Part shown: positions 36,973 through 46,782 of the stretch, piece after piece | Layout of the letters: the number at the start of each line of letters is the position of its first letter | Position numbering within the stretch: the first letter of the stretch is position 1 | Position numbers and translations under genes: made by a program | The notes under the pieces: generated by a model | Seen by the model: the letters and a program-made list of their open reading frames with translations, nothing else | The model's database searches: none | What the model was told of the DNA's origin: nothing | Source: Hyphomicrobiales bacterium | GTDB lineage: Bacteria > Pseudomonadota > Alphaproteobacteria > Rhizobiales > Beijerinckiaceae | Direction of reading: 5' to 3' | Length of the DNA: 64,000 bases | Assembly (NCBI GenBank): GCA_017302635.1 | Contig: JAFLCX010000002.1 | Coordinates: forward strand, 992,975 to 1,056,974

Positions 36973-37200
36973 ATGTATTCGCCGCGCATGAAAACGCTTG
37001 AAAAATGCGCCAATGCCGCGGGTGGCGCCTTTGGATGCATGGAAGACGATTTCGAGCCGCGCTATGTCGCCCTGCCGGGTCGCGCCAAGAAACTGACCAT
37101 GATGGGTCTGCTCGCCGCGGCATGCGCCCTGATCGCCGGGCATCATTTCGGGCTCGCCAAGATGATCGCCGCGATCCCTGGGTTGCGTCAGGCTGTCTGA
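36973..37200 (+). CDS. Small membrane protein, 75 residues
   Basis: A short protein with a charged N-terminal half (MYSPRMKTLEKC, CMEDDFEPRY) and one membrane segment near residues 42-60 (LTMMGLLAAACALIAGHH). SD GGGAGAGG precedes the ATG at a good distance and a strong terminator follows, which supports a real single-gene transcript. No family recognised. It lies alone between convergent-facing neighbours. Confidence 0.6.
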   Translation: MYSPRMKTLEKCANAAGGAFGCMEDDFEPRYVALPGRAKKLTMMGLLAAACALIAGHHFGLAKMIAAIPGLRQAV

Positions 37201-37227
37201 ATTTTCTCGACATTGCAGATGCAGCAA

Positions 37228-37252
37228 AGCGCGGGCCAGCCCGCGCTTTTTT
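37228..37252 (+). terminator. Intrinsic terminator of the 75-residue gene
   Basis: AGCGCGGG pairs with CCCGCGCT around CCAG, followed by a run of T. Confidence 0.88.
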
Positions 37253-37260
37253 GTCGGCTC

Positions 37261-37307
37261 GAGCATTTCAATCGATGTGGCGACCGGTTTGCGCCCAGAA
37301 AATGCGA
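37261..37307. repeat. Dispersed palindromic repeat, GTGG..ACCGGTTT family, copy 1
   Basis: GCATTT at 37263 and AAATGC at 37300 form the ends, and the centre reads GTGGCGACCGGTTT. This matches a family of short repeats that is widespread between genes in Rhizobiales. A better-preserved relative lies at 56970. It falls between two terminators. Confidence 0.6.
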
Positions 37308-37367
37308 TTTAAGAAAGAATGCGCGTTTTCGAAGAACGGGAATTCTCCGAAAGTGCTCTGGCGCACG

Positions 37368-37391
37368 AAAAGGGCGCCCTAAGGCGCCCTT
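37368..37391 (-). terminator. Intrinsic terminator of glnA
   Basis: GGCGCC arms extended to AAGGGCGCC/GGCGCCCTT around a four-base loop; on the minus strand the stem is followed by CCTTTTC. It lies 34 bases past the glnA stop. Confidence 0.85.
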
Positions 37392-37424
37392 GATGCGTTG
37401 ATTCAGTTTGTGAGCAACAGCTGA

Positions 37425-38834
37425 TTAGCAGCTGTAATACATCACGAACTCGATCGGATGCGGTGTCATGCGATAGCGATCCGCTTCGCCCTTCTTCAGC
37501 TCGATATAGCTGTCGATGAAGTCGTCGGTGAACACGCCACCGGCCTTGAGGAAGGCGCGATCCTTGTCGAGGGCAGCAAGTGCTTCGTCGAGCGAACCGC
37601 ACACGGTCGGGATCTTCTTGAGTTCCTTCGGCGGCAGATCGTAGAGGTCCTTGTCCATGGCTTCGCCCGGATGGATCTTGTTCGCGATACCGTCGAGGCC
37701 GGCCATCAGCATGGCGGCGAAGGCGAGGTAGGGGTTCGCGGTCGGATCCGGGAAGCGGACTTCCACGCGCTTGGCCTTCGGCGAATTCGTCCACGGAATG
37801 CGGCACGAGGCCGAGCGGTTGCGGGCCGAGTAGGCCAGCAGAACCGGGGCCTCATAGCCCGGGACGAGACGCTTGTAGGAGTTCGTCGACGGGTTCGTGA
37901 AGGCGTTCAGGGCCTTCGCGTGCTTGATGATGCCGCCGATGTAGTAGAGGCAGGTCTCGGAAAGGCCGGCATATTTGTCGCCCGCAAAAACCGGCTTGCC
38001 GTTCTTCCAGATCGACTGATGCACGTGCATGCCCGAGCCGTTATCGCCGAAAATGGGCTTCGGCATGAAGGTCGCGGTCTTGCCATAGCTCTGGGCCACG
38101 TTGTGGATGCAGTACTTGTAGACCTGCATGTGGTCGGCGGTCGTCACGAGCGTGTTGAACTTCGTGCCGAGTTCGTGCTGGGCCGAGGCCACTTCGTGGT
38201 GATGCTTTTCGACCGTAACGCCCATCTGCGCCATGGCAGCCAGCATCTCGCCGCGCATATCCTGGCAGGAATCCTGCGGCGGAACCGGGAAATAGCCGCC
38301 CTTGGTTGCAACGCGGTGGCCGAGGTTGCCGCCTTCATATTCGGTCATGCCGTTGATCGGCAGTTCCGAATGATCGAGCTTGAAGCCGGTGTTGTAGGGG
38401 TCGGCGCCAAACTTCACGTCGTCGAAAATGAAGAATTCGGCTTCCGGGCCGAACATGGCGGTGTCGCCCACGCCCGACTGGTTCATGAACATCTCGGCGC
38501 GCTTCGCAATGCCGCGCGGGCAGCGGTTGTACATCTCGCCGGTGGCCGGCTCGAGCACGTCGCAATTGATGATCAGGGTCGAGGCCGCAAAGAACGGATC
38601 CAGGGTGGCCGAGGCGAAGTCCGGCTTCAGCAGCATGTCCGACTCATTGATGGCCTTCCAGCCAGCAATCGAGGAACCATCGAACATGATGCCTTCGTCG
38701 AGCGCGTCCTCATCGACGATCCCGATATCGAACGTGACATGCTGCCACTTGCCGCGGGGGTCGGTGAATCGGAAATCGACGTATTTCACGTCGTTTTCCT
38801 TGATGAATTTCAGAACTTCCTTGGCGCTCTTCAT
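37425..38834 (-). CDS. glnA: Glutamine synthetase type I
   Basis: The cytosolic dodecameric enzyme that makes glutamine from glutamate, ammonia and ATP. The 469-residue length is standard for GSI-beta. Family motifs include [27 protein letters not shown], the ATP-binding [33 protein letters not shown] and the adenylylation loop tyrosine in DLYDLPPKE, so activity is probably controlled by GlnE. The ATG at 38834 begins [11 protein letters not shown]; an upstream extension of 77 codons is open but not conserved. glnB is 97 bases upstream in the same direction. Confidence 0.97.
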   Translation of the reverse strand: MKSAKEVLKFIKENDVKYVDFRFTDPRGKWQHVTFDIGIVDEDALDEGIMFDGSSIAGWKAINESDMLLKPDFASATLDPFFAASTLIINCDVLEPATGEMYNRCPRGIAKRAEMFMNQSGVGDTAMFGPEAEFFIFDDVKFGADPYNTGFKLDHSELPINGMTEYEGGNLGHRVATKGGYFPVPPQDSCQDMRGEMLAAMAQMGVTVEKHHHEVASAQHELGTKFNTLVTTADHMQVYKYCIHNVAQSYGKTATFMPKPIFGDNGSGMHVHQSIWKNGKPVFAGDKYAGLSETCLYYIGGIIKHAKALNAFTNPSTNSYKRLVPGYEAPVLLAYSARNRSASCRIPWTNSPKAKRVEVRFPDPTANPYLAFAAMLMAGLDGIANKIHPGEAMDKDLYDLPPKELKKIPTVCGSLDEALAALDKDRAFLKAGGVFTDDFIDSYIELKKGEADRYRMTPHPIEFVMYYSC

Positions 38835-38931
38835 GGCCGTTTCGCGTCCTCTGTTCACACGCTGGTTTTGGGTTTGATATTCTCTCGGGCCGATGCCGAA
38901 CACGCACCGGCCAGACAAGCGGGGAGTTGCC

Positions 38932-39324
<393 letters not shown>

Positions 39325-39469
39325 TCATCAAAGGCCCGATGCCGTCAATAGGCCGAAAGCCTTGCGATCCGGCGCTTTGAAGCAATTTCTCGCGCCAAGC
39401 ACGCAATTCAGGCAAACAGCCTATTTTTTAAACAAAATGCACACAAGAGAAACAGCGCGTCGTCGCTCT

Positions 39470-40954
39470 TCAAGCCACCTCGAAATGCGTCGAGACACCG
39501 GCATCGGCATGATCGGCGATGGTGGAGCGGATGGCATGTCGCCCTGTCTGATCCGCGATGAACGCCACACGCGCCACAGCACCCGGGGCGAGGTAGAGCG
39601 TATCGAGGAAATAGGGCTCCCATCCGTCATCATAGGGGTGGAGAAGGCGGAAGGAATGCCCGGCCATCCCGATCACCTGAGCCCAATCGGTCTGATTGCG
39701 CAGGGCCATCACGACCACGCGGCCCTTCCTCGCGCGGAGCAGGGGAGGTCCCGGTGGTTCACCGGGACGATCGCCGGCAGCTCCGCCGTTGATCGAGAAA
39801 ACCCGCCTCGGGTCGGGGAAAGCCTGCCGGTAGGCTTCGAGCCCGGCGGCCTGACGCCGGACCGCTTCAAGTGCGGCATCTGCGGCGCGTGAGATGCCAC
39901 CGGTGATCGTCAGATCGACGCGCAGCGCATCCTGAAGCCGGATGGCCGGCGGAAGACCCGGATCCGGCAGCGCCGCGACTGGCCCGCGTGAAGGCAAAGG
40001 TTCGCCGTCCGTCCGGAACACGAAAAGCGGTGCCGGCGTCGCGAACCGGGCTTCGACCCGCGCCTCCTTGCCTGCCTCAACCGGCATGTCGACGATCACC
40101 TCGCAGCGTGTGCCCGGAGCAAGCGTCACCGTGCGCTGGAGCGGATCGAAGGGTTGGCAGGGGGTCGAGTCGATGGCGATCACCCGAGCCGAAAGCCCCG
40201 AGACATGCAGCGGAATAACCCGTGCCATCGCCGCATTGGCGATGCGCAGGCGGACGCGCGCGCCGGGGCGGACAACTCTCACCATGGGGGCCGCCTGGCC
40301 ATTCACGACCAGCCGGTTCCCGAGCCGACCGAGCCGCGCGGCATCGCGCACATCGCCGAATTCGCTCTCCAGAACGCCCCGCTCATCGAGTCGCCAGTCG
40401 CTCACCAGCAAGGGCAGGTCGTCATCCACCGGCGGCGGCGTCGCTTCCTCGATCACGAGCAGGGTCGGCAGGCCGCGCCCAGTTTGCTCGCTGGCGAAGC
40501 CGGGGGTCATCGGATGAAGCAGGAACGAGCCCGACTGGCGGGCAGGCAGACCGATCAAGCCGCTTTCCCCGCCGGCCAGCACCGGTTTCTCCGCAGTGAT
40601 CGTCGAGCGCAAACCGCGAAGTCCGAGCGCGAGCGGCTGACCAAGCTGGTTCGAGACCGCAAGCGCTGCTTCCGTGCCGGGCCGAAGCCGGAGCATCGTG
40701 TTTTCGGGCGATGTGACGGAACCTGCTGCAAGCGTCGGCTCCCGCAGGAGCCGGAAAAGCGTGCTTTCGGCTTGGGACGATCCGTCCAGGCGCGCCGCGA
40801 TGGTGCGAGCCGACAAGGAGAGTGTCGGGGTGACAGGAATGGGGCGGGCAGGGGCTTGCGCAAAGCCGCGTGGCGCTATTGCACAGGCCGCCAACCCACC
40901 GAGAACAAGCCGCCTGTCCGGGGGATGTCGGGGCGGATTACGGCGCTTGAACAT
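39470..40954 (-). CDS. TAT-exported cupredoxin/multicopper-oxidase-like protein without copper ligands
   Basis: A 494-residue protein with a twin-arginine leader (PDRRLVLGG, cleavage near GFAQA) and three cupredoxin-like domains. The four copper motifs of multicopper oxidases are degenerate: HWHG is replaced by LGLRG (residues 110-114), the HxH of motif 2 is reduced to one His147, HPxHLHG is replaced by VIGMAGHSF and the type 1 HCH is RHA (His473, Ala474), so the type 1 cysteine is gone. This resembles FtsP/SufI of E. coli, a copper-less member that supports division. A structural periplasmic role is inferred. Some oxidase assignment by similarity search would be misleading. Confidence 0.82.
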   Translation of the reverse strand: MFKRRNPPRHPPDRRLVLGGLAACAIAPRGFAQAPARPIPVTPTLSLSARTIAARLDGSSQAESTLFRLLREPTLAAGSVTSPENTMLRLRPGTEAALAVSNQLGQPLALGLRGLRSTITAEKPVLAGGESGLIGLPARQSGSFLLHPMTPGFASEQTGRGLPTLLVIEEATPPPVDDDLPLLVSDWRLDERGVLESEFGDVRDAARLGRLGNRLVVNGQAAPMVRVVRPGARVRLRIANAAMARVIPLHVSGLSARVIAIDSTPCQPFDPLQRTVTLAPGTRCEVIVDMPVEAGKEARVEARFATPAPLFVFRTDGEPLPSRGPVAALPDPGLPPAIRLQDALRVDLTITGGISRAADAALEAVRRQAAGLEAYRQAFPDPRRVFSINGGAAGDRPGEPPGPPLLRARKGRVVVMALRNQTDWAQVIGMAGHSFRLLHPYDDGWEPYFLDTLYLAPGAVARVAFIADQTGRHAIRSTIADHADAGVSTHFEVA

Positions 40955-41132
40955 CAGGGGGAGTCCGCTTCCGGCAAGGTTGGGTGGCTCTTCACGCCAC
41001 GAGAGGGACGTGTGTCGGGGCGACCGTCGGAAGTGTTTTCATGCGGAATTCCTCTTCAGACATACTCGGCTGGGCGCTTCGGGGTCGATCCCGATCTCGC
41101 ATGATCGGTGCGCGAAATTCAAGATTTACAAG

Positions 41133-41160
41133 TTTACGAGCCAGCAAACCGTGCTATAGC
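41133..41160 (+). promoter_or_regulatory. Promoter of tRNA-Leu
   Basis: TTTACG and TATAGC separated by 16 bases, about 80 bases before the tRNA. Plausible sigma-70 promoter. Confidence 0.55.
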
Positions 41161-41240
41161 ACCGCCGCCGCGCCGGGCGGCAGGGATTGGATCGGGTGGC
41201 ATGCCCTCCGGTTTCTCGAAGCCCGGTTCACGTGGGTCGC

Positions 41241-41325
41241 GCGGGCGTGGCGGAACTGGTAGACGCGCCGGATTTAGGTTCCGGTGACGAAAGTCGTGGG
41301 GGTTCGAGTCCCTTCGCCCGCACCA
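41241..41325 (+). tRNA. tRNA-Leu, anticodon TAG
   Basis: An 85-base class II tRNA with a GCGGGCG/CGCCCGC acceptor stem, a long variable arm, GGTTCGAGTCC in the T arm and encoded CCA. The anticodon loop TTTAGGT gives TAG, which reads CUA and, by wobble, other CUN leucine codons. Confidence 0.97.
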
Positions 41326-41466
41326 GTGCCGTTTCGCCAACGCACCAGCGTCGACTTCAGCGTGGCGGCACAAAGCAAGCAGGTTTCCACGCGATCCGGT
41401 TTCGCCGGCAGGCCGAACATTCATCCGGGGTCATGAACCCCCGCACATTCATCAGGGTTTCTCACC

Positions 41467-42864
41467 ATGCAACTCACCCAAACCGCCGCCGACGGGCTGA
41501 AGCGCCAGTACAAGGTCGTGATCACCGCGCAGGATCTTGCGGTCCGGTTCGACACGGAAGTCGAGCAGCTCAAGGGCCGTGTGCAGCTCAACGGTTTCCG
41601 CCCCGGAAAGGTGCCGGTGGCGCATATCCGCAAGCTTTACGGCCGCTCGATCATGGCGGAGGTCGTGCAGAATTCGGTGACCGAAGCGCAGAAGAAAATC
41701 GCCGAGGAAGCCGGCTCGAAACTTGCCGCCGAGCCCAAGGTCGCGCTCCCGGAGGACGAGGCCACGATCACCAAGGTGCTCGCCGGTGAAGCCGATCTCG
41801 ATTTCGCCGTGGATGTGGAAATCCTGCCGAAATTCGACGTGAAGGATCATTCCCACATCTCGATCGTCAAGGAAGTGGCCGAGGTGCCGGAGAATGACGT
41901 CGATGAGGCCATTCAACGGATGGCCAACGCTGCCCGCACTTTCACGCCGCGCGCCGACAAGGAAAAATCGAAGGACGGCGACAAGCTGACCATCGATTTT
42001 GTTGGCACCATCAACGGCATCGCCTTCGATGGCGGCACGGGCACGTCGGATCTCGTGCTGGGTTCGGGCCAGTTCATTCCCGGTTTCGAGGAGCAGCTCG
42101 TTGGCTCCAAGATGGGCGACCAGAAGGTCGTCAAGGTCACGTTCCCCGATGACTATCAGGTGGTCGACCTTGCCGGAAAGGCGGCCGAGTTCGCCGTGAC
42201 GGTGAAGGCGATCCAGGCTCCCGAGGAGATTGCGATCGACAATGAACTCGCCAAGAAGCTTGGCGTGGAATCCCTCGCGAAGATGCGCGAGATCGTCAAG
42301 GGTTCGATGCAGGCCGAATTGATGGATGTGTCGCGCCAGAAGCAGAAGCGCCAGCTTCTCGACGGCCTCGATGCCATCTACACCTTCGACCTTCCGCCAA
42401 CCATGGTCGAGCAGGAATTCGCGGCTGTCTGGAATCAGGTGATTTCGGACATGCAGCGCGAGGGCAAGAGCTTCGCGGATGACCCGAAGGGCGAAGCGGA
42501 ATTGAAGGCCGAATATCAGCGCATTGCCCAGCGGCGCGTGCGCTTGGGTCTGGTGCTGTCGGAAATCGGCGAGAAGGCCGAAGTGAAGATTTCGGATGAG
42601 GAAATCTCCCGCGCGCTTGTCCAGCGTGCGCGCCAGTTCCCCGGTCAGGAGAAGGAATTCTTCGAGTTCTACCGCAAGAACCCGCAGGCTCTGGCCGAAA
42701 TCCGTGCGCCGCTCTTCGAGGAGAAGGTGGTCGATCATATCCTCGCCGGTCTCACCGTGGTCGAAAAACCTGTGAGCCGCGATGAACTGATGGCCGTTGA
42801 GCCGGTTGAGGCTGAAGCCAAGGCCGAGAAGCCGAAGAAGGCCAAGGCCAAGAAGGCCGAGTGA
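41467..42864 (+). CDS. tig: Trigger factor
   Basis: The ribosome-bound chaperone and prolyl isomerase that meets nascent chains at the tunnel exit. The 465-residue product has the ribosome-docking signature FRPGKVP (in NGFRPGKVP), the FKBP-type PPIase domain (DKLTIDFVGTINGIAFDGGTG in pieces) and the C-terminal chaperone arms. The tail is Lys/Ala-rich (EAEAKAEKPKKAKAKKAE). It starts 140 bases after tRNA-Leu, and precedes clpP-clpX-lon with one transporter gene in between, extending the common tig-clpP-clpX-lon order. Confidence 0.97.
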   Translation: MQLTQTAADGLKRQYKVVITAQDLAVRFDTEVEQLKGRVQLNGFRPGKVPVAHIRKLYGRSIMAEVVQNSVTEAQKKIAEEAGSKLAAEPKVALPEDEATITKVLAGEADLDFAVDVEILPKFDVKDHSHISIVKEVAEVPENDVDEAIQRMANAARTFTPRADKEKSKDGDKLTIDFVGTINGIAFDGGTGTSDLVLGSGQFIPGFEEQLVGSKMGDQKVVKVTFPDDYQVVDLAGKAAEFAVTVKAIQAPEEIAIDNELAKKLGVESLAKMREIVKGSMQAELMDVSRQKQKRQLLDGLDAIYTFDLPPTMVEQEFAAVWNQVISDMQREGKSFADDPKGEAELKAEYQRIAQRRVRLGLVLSEIGEKAEVKISDEEISRALVQRARQFPGQEKEFFEFYRKNPQALAEIRAPLFEEKVVDHILAGLTVVEKPVSRDELMAVEPVEAEAKAEKPKKAKAKKAE

Positions 42865-42905
42865 TGGCTTTCGGCTCTCGCTGAAGCCGTAACGAACAGG
42901 GATTG

Positions 42906-42934
42906 CGCCGCCTCACAGGGCGGCGTTTTCTTTT
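42906..42934 (+). terminator. Intrinsic terminator of tig
   Basis: CGCCGCC pairs with GGCGGCG around TCACAG, followed by TTTTCTTTT. Confidence 0.9.
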
Positions 42935-42987
42935 GTCGGTGCCGCGCGGTTGAGTCGCGAGGTCGTCTGCGCCGTGCGGGGGGAAAC

Positions 42988-44163
42988 ATGCTGAAAGCGT
43001 TCGGACGGGATTTGTCGGCTCCGGCGGCTGTGCAAGGGCTCATCGTGGCTTTGGTGGGTTTCACCAGCTCGGTCGCAATCCTGATCAAGGGGCTCGCGAA
43101 CATGGGCGCGAGCGAGGCCCAGATCGCCTCCGCACTGCTGTTCGTGGGGTTCGCGAAAGGCATCGCAGCAATCGTTCTGAGCCTGCATTCCCGAATGCCG
43201 ATTTCTGTGGCGTGGTCGACGCCCGGCCTCGCGCTGCTTGGCGCAACGGGCGCTGTGTCAGGCGGATTTCCAGCAGTTGTCGGGGCGTTCATTGTCACGG
43301 GAGCGCTGATCGTGCTCGCGGCCTTCTGGCAACCCCTGTCGCGCTTTGTTCAGGCGATCCCAAAGCCAATCGCGGCGGCGATGCTGGCGGGCATTCTCTT
43401 CAAGCTCTGCATGGCGCCATTCATCGCCATTCAGGCGACGCCATCGGCGGTGCTCGCGATCATCGGCGTCTGGCTGATCTTGCTGAGAATCGCGCGGCTC
43501 TGGGCCGTTCCCGCCGCTGTGCTTCTGGCTCTGGGGCTCACTGCGGCGACCACCGGTTTCGGCGAGGGTTTCAGCTTCCGCTTCGCGAGACCTGTATTCG
43601 TAATGCCGGAGATCACGGTGTCGGCGTTGTTGGGCGTCGCGCTGCCACTTTTCATCGTCACGATGGCCTCGCAGAACATCACCGGGCTCGCGGTGCTCTC
43701 GACTTATGGCTACCGCCATAAGCCCCGGGATGGGCTGTTCGTGACCGGTGCACTCTCGATGATCACGGCGCCCTTCGCCGCGCCAACCATCAATTATGCC
43801 GCGATCACGGCAGCACTCTGCGCCGGGCCGGATGCCGGGACCGATCCGGCGAAACGTTATGTGGCGGCCGTGTTCTCCGGTCTGGGTTACATCCTGCTCA
43901 CCCTGTTCGCAGCAGTGACTGCAGCCCTCGTGCTGCGCGCCTCACCCGCCCTGATCGAAGCGGCTGCGGGGCTGGCACTCATCGGCGCGTTCGGAGCGGC
44001 GATGCAGGGCGCGATCGCCGAGGAGGAAAGCCGGCTTCCGGCGCTGCTGACCTTTTTCATTGCCGCCTCGGGGCTCACCATCCTCGGGATCGGTGGCGCA
44101 TTCTGGGGGCTGGTCGCCGGCTGGGGCGTGCACCTTGCGTTCAGGATGACGGCAAAGTCTTGA
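42988..44163 (+). CDS. BenE-family transporter
   Basis: An inner-membrane protein of 391 residues with about 11-12 hydrophobic segments. Landmarks of the benzoate/proton symporter (BenE) family are ISVAWSTPGLALLG, IPKPIAAAMLAGILFK, ITVSALLGVALPLFIVTMASQNITG and APFAAPTINYAAITAALCAG. The BenE family is annotated for benzoate uptake but no benzoate pathway genes are near, so the substrate is open. It interrupts the tig-clpP order and is probably transcribed on its own. No frame damage. Confidence 0.88.
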   Translation: MLKAFGRDLSAPAAVQGLIVALVGFTSSVAILIKGLANMGASEAQIASALLFVGFAKGIAAIVLSLHSRMPISVAWSTPGLALLGATGAVSGGFPAVVGAFIVTGALIVLAAFWQPLSRFVQAIPKPIAAAMLAGILFKLCMAPFIAIQATPSAVLAIIGVWLILLRIARLWAVPAAVLLALGLTAATTGFGEGFSFRFARPVFVMPEITVSALLGVALPLFIVTMASQNITGLAVLSTYGYRHKPRDGLFVTGALSMITAPFAAPTINYAAITAALCAGPDAGTDPAKRYVAAVFSGLGYILLTLFAAVTAALVLRASPALIEAAAGLALIGAFGAAMQGAIAEEESRLPALLTFFIAASGLTILGIGGAFWGLVAGWGVHLAFRMTAKS

Positions 44164-44270
44164 GACCGGCCGAATTGTCGCCCTTTTCAGCATCGTCTTG
44201 GATGACTATCTGAAGGTGCGACGCCTGATTCCGGGCGCAGACCCGCTGATTCCCGACAAGAGGATGTCCG

Positions 44271-44906
44271 ATGAAGGACCCGATCGAAACCTACAACGCT
44301 CTCGTTCCGATGGTGATCGAGCAATCTTCGCGGGGCGAGCGCGCCTTCGATATTTTCTCGCGCCTCCTGCGCGAGCGGATCATTTTCCTCAATGGCCCGG
44401 TGGAAGACGGCATGGCGAGCCTCGTCGTCGCGCAGTTGCTGTTCCTTGAGGCCGAGAATCCGAAAAAGGAAATCTCGATGTACATCAACTCGCCCGGCGG
44501 CGTGGTGACATCGGGGCTGTCGATTTACGACACCATGCAGTTCATCCGCTGCCCAGTGACGACGCTTTGCATGGGGCAGGCGGCCTCGATGGGCTCGCTG
44601 CTGCTGACGGCGGGTGAAAAGGGGCATCGTTTCGCGCTGCCGAATGCGCGCATCATGGTGCACCAGCCATCCGGCGGCTTCCAGGGTCAGGTGACCGATA
44701 TCCTGATTCACGCCAAGGAGGTCGAGAACCTCAAGCGGCGGCTCAACGAGATCTACGTCACGCATACGGGGCAGGATTACGACACGATCCACTCGGCCCT
44801 GGAGCGCGATAATTTCATGACGGCCAACGCGGCCAAGGAATTCGGCCTGATCGATCAGGTGGTCACGAAGCGCATGGAAGACCCGGCAGAGCCGAAGCCG
44901 ATGTGA
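44271..44906 (+). CDS. clpP: ATP-dependent Clp protease proteolytic subunit
   Basis: The tetradecameric serine peptidase that works with ClpX and ClpA. The 211-residue product has catalytic Ser in GQAASMGS, His in MVHQPSGG and Asp in the ALERDNFM region, plus SPGGVVTSG forming the oxyanion hole. It begins [13 protein letters not shown] as in other alphaproteobacteria. clpX follows after a 310-base gap. Confidence 0.97.
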   Translation: MKDPIETYNALVPMVIEQSSRGERAFDIFSRLLRERIIFLNGPVEDGMASLVVAQLLFLEAENPKKEISMYINSPGGVVTSGLSIYDTMQFIRCPVTTLCMGQAASMGSLLLTAGEKGHRFALPNARIMVHQPSGGFQGQVTDILIHAKEVENLKRRLNEIYVTHTGQDYDTIHSALERDNFMTANAAKEFGLIDQVVTKRMEDPAEPKPM

Positions 44907-45216
44907 TGGACGCCCGTTGCGACTGTGCCGCATTGAAACATAACCGGAAGTTGTGTTGCTGGCCTGCACCTTGCACCAGGAGCGTGGTCACGCGCTGATC
45001 GAGCCCCTTGCAACGGGGGTGCAAGTGGTTACGTTGCGGTTTGGCGCAGGTTTGTGACGTTTTGACTAAGCCTATGAGGTTTTCGCGCCCGATTAACGCT
45101 TCGTTCGGGGGGCGGAGCCGATACTGGGCAGGTAGCTTGATGGCGGGCACGCGTGTTTCGCGGATTCGCTTTCGCCGGGAGGGGGGAGGCCCCTGGCCGG
45201 CGCGGAGGTTTGAAGT
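44907..45216 (+). other. 310-base gap between clpP and clpX
   Basis: No gene is seen. It contains an inverted repeat CTTGCA...TGCAAG at 45007-45025 with a 7-base spacer, which may be a hairpin or an operator, and a weak promoter-like pair TTTGTG at 45051 and TATGAG at 45073 (16-base spacer). SD GGAGG lies just before clpX. No heat-shock promoter is clear. Confidence 0.5.
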
Positions 45217-46482
45217 ATGAGCAAGTCCACCAGCGGCGATCAGCGTTCCACGCTTTACTGCTCGTTTTGCGGCAAGAGCCAGCACGAGGTGCGCAAGCTC
45301 ATTGCCGGCCCGACCGTGTTCATCTGCGATGAATGCGTCGAGTTGTGCATGGATATCATCCGCGAGGAATCGAAAACCCTCGTGAAATCGAAGGAAGGCG
45401 TGCCGACGCCGCGCGAGATCGCGAAAATCCTCGATGATTACGTGATCGGCCAGTTCTACGCGAAGCGTGTGCTCTCAGTCGCGGTGCACAACCATTACAA
45501 GCGCCTGAACCACGCCACGAAGAACAACGATATCGAACTCGCGAAATCGAACATCCTGCTCGTCGGGCCGACAGGCTGCGGCAAGACCTATCTCGCCCAG
45601 ACGCTCGCACGCATCCTCGATGTGCCGTTCACGATGGCGGATGCCACGACGCTCACAGAAGCCGGTTATGTCGGCGAGGATGTCGAGAACATCATCCTCA
45701 AGCTGTTGCAGGCTGCCGATTACAATGTCGAGAAGGCGCAGCGCGGCATCGTCTACATCGATGAAATCGACAAGATTTCCCGCAAATCCGATAACCCCTC
45801 GATCACGCGCGACGTCTCGGGCGAGGGTGTGCAGCAGGCCCTGCTGAAGATCATGGAAGGCACCGTTGCCTCGGTGCCGCCGCAGGGCGGACGCAAGCAT
45901 CCGCAGCAGGAATTCCTGCAGGTTGACACGACCAACATCCTGTTCATCTGCGGCGGCGCTTTCGCCGGCCTCGAGAAGATCATTTCCCAGCGCGGGAAGG
46001 GAACGTCGATTGGCTTCGGTGCCAAGGTCGAGAGCCCGGATGACCGGCGCGTCGGCGAAGTGTTCCGGCAGGTCGAGCCGGAGGATTTGCTGAAATTCGG
46101 GCTGATCCCCGAATTCATCGGCCGTCTGCCGGTGATCGCGACCCTCGAAGATCTCGATGAAGTTGCGCTCAAGCGCATCCTCACCGAGCCGAAAAACGCG
46201 CTGGTGAAGCAGTATCAGCGTCTGTTCGAGATGGAAGACGTGGAACTGAGCTTCGCCGATGAAGCGCTCTCGGTGGTCGCCCGCAAGGCGATTGAGCGCC
46301 GCACGGGCGCGCGCGGCCTGCGTTCGATCATGGAGAGCGTGCTGCTGGATACCATGTTCGATCTGCCGGGCCTCGATGGCGTCGAGCAGGTCGTCGTCAA
46401 TGCCGAGACGATCGAAGGCAAGGCCAAGCCGCTCTACATCTACGGCGAGCGCAAGGAAGAGGTCGCGGCTTCCTCAGCCTGA
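45217..46482 (+). CDS. clpX: ATP-dependent Clp protease ATP-binding subunit ClpX
   Basis: The AAA+ unfoldase that feeds substrates to ClpP. The 421-residue product has the four-cysteine zinc-binding domain (CSFCGKSQ...CDECVELC), Walker [12 protein letters not shown], Walker [11 protein letters not shown], pore loop GYVGEDVE, the IGF-like ClpP-binding SIGFGAK and sensor II GARGLRS. It is complete and of normal length. In Caulobacter ClpXP degrades CtrA; the same role here is inferred. Confidence 0.97.
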   Translation: MSKSTSGDQRSTLYCSFCGKSQHEVRKLIAGPTVFICDECVELCMDIIREESKTLVKSKEGVPTPREIAKILDDYVIGQFYAKRVLSVAVHNHYKRLNHATKNNDIELAKSNILLVGPTGCGKTYLAQTLARILDVPFTMADATTLTEAGYVGEDVENIILKLLQAADYNVEKAQRGIVYIDEIDKISRKSDNPSITRDVSGEGVQQALLKIMEGTVASVPPQGGRKHPQQEFLQVDTTNILFICGGAFAGLEKIISQRGKGTSIGFGAKVESPDDRRVGEVFRQVEPEDLLKFGLIPEFIGRLPVIATLEDLDEVALKRILTEPKNALVKQYQRLFEMEDVELSFADEALSVVARKAIERRTGARGLRSIMESVLLDTMFDLPGLDGVEQVVVNAETIEGKAKPLYIYGERKEEVAASSA

Positions 46483-46506
46483 GGCGGATTGCCCCGAGTG
46501 TTTCAG

Positions 46507-46534
46507 AGCCCCGGACCCCCATCCGGGGCTTTTT
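46507..46534 (+). terminator. Intrinsic terminator of clpX
   Basis: AGCCCCGGA pairs with TCCGGGGCT around CCCCCA, followed by TTTTT. It separates clpX from lon. Confidence 0.92.
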
Positions 46535-46595
46535 GTTGAAGACATGCCCTTCTGTTGCGCGAATGACTCAATCCCAACCGGATTGCTGGAGTGGG

Positions 46596-46624
46596 CTTGT
46601 TTCGGCCCGGATTAGTCCCCAACT
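46596..46624 (+). promoter_or_regulatory. Heat-shock (RpoH-type) promoter candidate for lon
   Basis: CTTGTT and CCCCAACT with a 15-base spacer fit the sigma-32 pattern CTTGAA-N13-17-CCCCATNT. It lies 159 bases before the lon ATG and after the clpX terminator, in the right place. In many Proteobacteria lon is RpoH-dependent. Confidence 0.5.
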
Positions 46625-46782
46625 TAAGCCCAAGCGAAGAATGATTCCGGGTGCCCATCTGGGGCCCGCGCTGTTCCGGGTGGCAAGGTCCGGCGGAGAG
46701 CGCAGCGTTCTTCATCACGAGCCCGGCCCTTGTGCGCCGGCGGGTGGCGGGGCGCCGCACCCGAGAGACAGGAATTCCGTTG

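Noticed and set aside
39378..39400. Sigma-54 promoter upstream of glnB
   Set aside because: On the minus strand TTGGCGCG and TTGCT are present, but the GG and GC pairs are 11 bases apart instead of 10, and sigma-54 is strict about that spacing. It is a near miss that only start-site mapping could rescue.
45007..45025. Terminator of clpP
   Set aside because: CTTGCA...TGCAAG forms only a 6-bp stem, is 100 bases past the stop and has no T-run, so it is listed only as an inverted repeat in the gap.
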